From contig JAHFKS010000004.1 in assembly GCA_023245215.1 (NCBI GenBank), forward strand, positions 1-48,731: a stretch of DNA of 48,731 bases, given 5' to 3'. Position 1 is the first letter of the stretch. Every line of letters begins with the position of its first letter. This DNA is from Candidatus Microgenomates bacterium (GTDB taxonomy: Bacteria; Patescibacteriota; Microgenomatia; UBA1406; GWC2-37-13). Positions 46,002-48,731 of the stretch are shown piece after piece. The notes under the pieces were generated by a model. The model was not told the DNA's origin. It did no database searches and was given only the letters and a program-made list of their open reading frames with translations. Position numbers and translations under genes: made by a program.

Positions 46002-46083
46002 GCCGCAGTGGCGGAACTGGCAGACGCGCACGGTTCAGGGCCGTGTGGAGCAATCCGTAGAGGTTCAACTCCTCTCTGCGGCA
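46002..46083 (+). tRNA. tRNA-Leu(CAG)
   Basis: GCCGCAG..CACGG-TTCAGGG-CCGTG..long variable arm..AGAGG-TTCAACT-CCTCT-CTGCGGC. Confidence 0.94.
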
Positions 46084-46106
46084 CATAAATGTATAATTAG
46101 ATTTTA

Positions 46107-46192
46107 GGAGAGGTGGCTGAGTGGTCCAAAGCGAGGGGTTGCTAACCCCTTGAGTCGTAAGACTCGCGTGGGTTCAAATCCCACCCTCTCCG
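46107..46192 (+). tRNA. tRNA-Ser(GCT)
   Basis: GGAGAGG..AGGGG-TTGCTAA-CCCCT..long variable arm..GTGGG-TTCAAAT-CCCAC-CCTCTCC-G. Confidence 0.94.
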
Positions 46193-46197
46193 CACAA

Positions 46198-46668
46198 ATG
46201 AAAAATAAAACTCTAAAAAATATACTTTCCGCTTTAGCAGTAGCTTTCTTTGGCTACATCCTTTTAAATTTTACTTTTATCATTGATTTTCTTTTTCAAA
46301 CACTCATAGATAAAGAGGTAAAAATTTTCCTATCTATAGAAGGAAACAAAATTTGGCTTTGGTATCCGGCCGTTAAACATTTATTTTTTCTTTTTCTTAT
46401 CGTATTGCTTTCTCGATATATTTTTAAATCCAAATTAAAGACTATTTATAAAAACATTTACTTCACGGTTCCCCTTTCTGCAATATATGTAACAGCCGGT
46501 ATGTTTTTATACCGCTGGCCTATTGCCGCTTTTTTAACCAGCTCTTATTTCTTTTTTGGATTTCTGTATTTTTTCAAACGCACGAAACTATCATGGCTAT
46601 ATTATTACACTCTAATATTAGTGACACTTGTTTTTCTGATAGGTAGTCTTCTCGGAACACAAATCTGA
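46198..46668 (+). CDS. polytopic membrane protein, unknown
   Basis: MKNKTLKNILSALAVAFFGYILLNFTF..; ORF-track start (46150) lies inside tRNA-Ser, ATG at 46198. Confidence 0.6.
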   Translation: MKNKTLKNILSALAVAFFGYILLNFTFIIDFLFQTLIDKEVKIFLSIEGNKIWLWYPAVKHLFFLFLIVLLSRYIFKSKLKTIYKNIYFTVPLSAIYVTAGMFLYRWPIAAFLTSSYFFFGFLYFFKRTKLSWLYYYTLILVTLVFLIGSLLGTQI

Positions 46669-46678
46669 AATTTTATTT

Positions 46679-46858
46679 ATGGGGTATTTACTGGAAGGAC
46701 AGCCACCGCCTACTCCCGAAGAAATTCGGGCATTTGTTGGTGCCGGCTTCGTTTTACTTTCGGCCGGCTTTTTATATATAGCAGGATTAGTAAAAGAATA
46801 TAAGGATAAACATCCTAAAACTCCACCAGCGAAGAAAATCAAAAAGTCGTCAAGATAA
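46679..46858 (+). CDS. 59-aa single-TM hypothetical protein (not in ORF track)
   Basis: MGYLLEGQPPPTPEEIRAFVGAGFVLLSAGFLYIAGLVKEYKDKHPKTPPAKKIKKSSR. Confidence 0.5.
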   Translation: MGYLLEGQPPPTPEEIRAFVGAGFVLLSAGFLYIAGLVKEYKDKHPKTPPAKKIKKSSR

Positions 46859-47650
46859 CAAGACTCCGCCATCAACGACAACCTGGGTTCCGGTTATATA
46901 TGAAGACATTTCGCTGACCAAAAACAAGACGACTTTTCCTATGTCGTCCGGCTCTCCCATTCTATGCATCGGGATTCTATTAAGAAATCCTTCCAGGATT
47001 TTCGCCATGTCAACGCCAGGAGGTGGAGTACCCTGCATCTTTTGGACCCCAGGAGTGGCAATGCCACCGGGAGCTACAGCGTTGACCCAAATTTTATGAG
47101 GAGCCAGCTCGAGGGCAAGATTTTTTGTAAATCCCCAGACTCCGTGCTTTGAAGCATCATAATGAGCTAAACCAATCATTGACGGGTGAAGAGCATCGAT
47201 AGATGTGATGTTGACGATTTTTCCACCCTTCCCTTGGGCAATCATCTGCTCTGATACGTATTTTGCACAAAGAAAAACGCCTTTAAGGTTGATAGACAGC
47301 ACTTTATCAAAATCATCCAGGGTCATCTTGTGGACTGGAATTGATGGAAATATCCCGGCGTTATTGACTAGAATATCCACCCCTCCAAACTCTTTGACTG
47401 TAGTTTCAACCATATTTTTCACGTCCGCCTCACTTGAAACATCGGTCTTGACACCCTTTACTTTTAATTTTTTTGTAGTTAGTTCGCTGACTGTTTTGTC
47501 CAATTCTTCTTGATTGCGGGCGGCTACCACGACGTTGGCGCCAGCCTCTGCCAGCCGATTGATAATTCCGTAACCTATTCCGACAGCGCCTGTGACAATG
47601 GCGGTTTTTCCTGTCAAGTCTAATAATTTGTTATTTGGTACAAAATCCAT
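46850..47650 (-). CDS. short-chain dehydrogenase/reductase (SDR)
   Basis: TAIVTGAVGIGYGIINRLAEAGANVVVAAR, LVNNAGIFP, YDASKHGVWGFTKNLALELAP, TGTQVVVDGG. Confidence 0.95.
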   Translation of the reverse strand: MDFVPNNKLLDLTGKTAIVTGAVGIGYGIINRLAEAGANVVVAARNQEELDKTVSELTTKKLKVKGVKTDVSSEADVKNMVETTVKEFGGVDILVNNAGIFPSIPVHKMTLDDFDKVLSINLKGVFLCAKYVSEQMIAQGKGGKIVNITSIDALHPSMIGLAHYDASKHGVWGFTKNLALELAPHKIWVNAVAPGGIATPGVQKMQGTPPPGVDMAKILEGFLNRIPMHRMGEPDDIGKVVLFLVSEMSSYITGTQVVVDGGVLLS

Positions 47651-47651
47651 A

Positions 47652-48056
47652 TTACTTTTTGTTTTTTAAAATTTTTAATGACAAAATAAAAACAGTAATC
47701 ATGATTATTTCACAGCCGATGCAGACCGGACAAATGACATGGAGAAGAAATAGTTCCTGGTAACCGATCCACAAACAAAATAACAGACCGAAAGTCGCCA
47801 TGGAAAACATCAAGGTTTTTTTCTTATAAACTGAAGAAAGGAAAATGACAATATAGCCGATTAAACCGTATAAAGGAGTCGGAATTCCCAGTGTCTTGGA
47901 GACCGGACCGGAGACGACCGCGTCACAGTTTATAAAACTATTGATAGAGCAAGGCTGGAAGGCCGGTCTGAACCACTGCTGCCAGAGGAGGTAAACCGCC
48001 AGTAAAACTCCGACTAAAGAAAGAATTTTTACAGCCTTGAGGATTTTATTCATCAT
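47652..48056 (-). CDS. vitamin K epoxide reductase (VKOR) family protein
   Basis: SINSFINCDAVVSGPVSKTLGIPTPLYGLIGY, HVICPVCIGCE (CxxC). Confidence 0.92.
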   Translation of the reverse strand: MMNKILKAVKILSLVGVLLAVYLLWQQWFRPAFQPCSINSFINCDAVVSGPVSKTLGIPTPLYGLIGYIVIFLSSVYKKKTLMFSMATFGLLFCLWIGYQELFLLHVICPVCIGCEIIMITVFILSLKILKNKK

Positions 48057-48131
48057 TATTTATTTATAACATAAATAAATACTTTTTAAGTGGTCCTTGA
48101 TTTATTCTTTTATTTATGAGTAAATCATATT

Positions 48132-48731
48132 ATGTATTTCGATTTTGGAAAAATCTTCAAGTTTCTCTTAATTCTTGCTTTAGGCATCGCCATCGGAGTC
48201 GGTACCATGAAAATTATTGAACGTTACAAAGCTCCAAAACAGACGGTCACAGTCGTTGGAACAGGAGAAGTCGACGCTGCCACCGACCAGGCAACAATCA
48301 GCATCCAGGTAACTGAAAAAAAAGACGCCCAAAAACTGAAAGACGCGTTAATTCAAATGGGAATTCCAGAAAGCCGGATCACCCAGTCAAGCTTTACACC
48401 GCCGATCTACCAAATGGGTGGAGCAACTATTGATAAGATGATGTATCCCCAACCAAATCCCAATCCGGCAACGGCTACGAGCTATACAGTTGTTCTCGAC
48501 TCTCTCAAAAATATTGAGAAAGTCTTTGCCGCTATTAACGCTAATCCTAATACGCAAATCACCAGTACTTACTATTCTTTGAACAAAAGAAAGGAATGGG
48601 AGGCGAAAGCCAAAGAAATGGCCCTGAATGACGCGCGTAATCAGATCGAATCGGTCGCCAAAATTAACCGGCTCCGCGTTGGCAAATTAGTATCACTGGA
48701 AGATGCCAATAATCCTAGGCCTTTTCAATTA
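48132..48731 (+). CDS. SIMPL-domain (DUF541) protein, C-terminus beyond window
   Basis: VTVVGTGEVDAATDQATISIQVTEK.., AKAKEMALNDARNQIESVAKI; runs to last base. Confidence 0.9.
   Translation, partial: MYFDFGKIFKFLLILALGIAIGVGTMKIIERYKAPKQTVTVVGTGEVDAATDQATISIQVTEKKDAQKLKDALIQMGIPESRITQSSFTPPIYQMGGATIDKMMYPQPNPNPATATSYTVVLDSLKNIEKVFAAINANPNTQITSTYYSLNKRKEWEAKAKEMALNDARNQIESVAKINRLRVGKLVSLEDANNPRPFQL

Noticed and set aside
46618-46881. 87-aa minus-strand ORF
   Set aside because: Antisense to the better-supported 59-aa + ORF and overlapping the SDR 3' end; no coding signal.

Overview
This 48.7-kb window looks like a low-GC bacterial chromosome segment. I think it is most likely a Candidate Phyla Radiation / Microgenomates-type genome, judged from gene style rather than any database search. 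Housekeeping genes present: ychF, def, rpmB (L28), pth, a TrmH-type methyltransferase, an NrnA-like DHH phosphoesterase, galT and six tRNAs. There is a GT-B (GT4-type) glycosyltransferase operon, a HerA/VirB4-like ATPase and a large membrane protein. A long minus-strand cluster (about 18.0-26.2 kb) encodes secreted or surface proteins: cohesin-like and dockerin-like modules, a Hint (intein-like) protein and a very Cys-rich pilin-like protein. It is flanked by a tail-to-tail pair of lytic-transglycosylase-like paralogs. The least explained region is about 5.47-7.18 kb. A near-consensus promoter drives about 600 nt of non-coding, hairpin-dense sequence, followed by two orphan membrane proteins that share an LFGIxxCC transmembrane motif, in locally GC-rich DNA. 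Other observations are: (i) small dispersed repeats read in frame inside at least four conserved genes, including one 20-mer (19/20 identical) shared by two unrelated genes in opposite orientations; (ii) a Hint-domain gene whose start and catalytic Cys are missing from the ORF track because of an A7/T7 homopolymer frameshift; (iii) a 260-aa stand-alone [FeFe]-hydrogenase H-domain-like protein that keeps four H-cluster Cys positions; (iv) a tRNA with a GCG (Arg) anticodon. No CRISPR array, transposase or rRNA was found.
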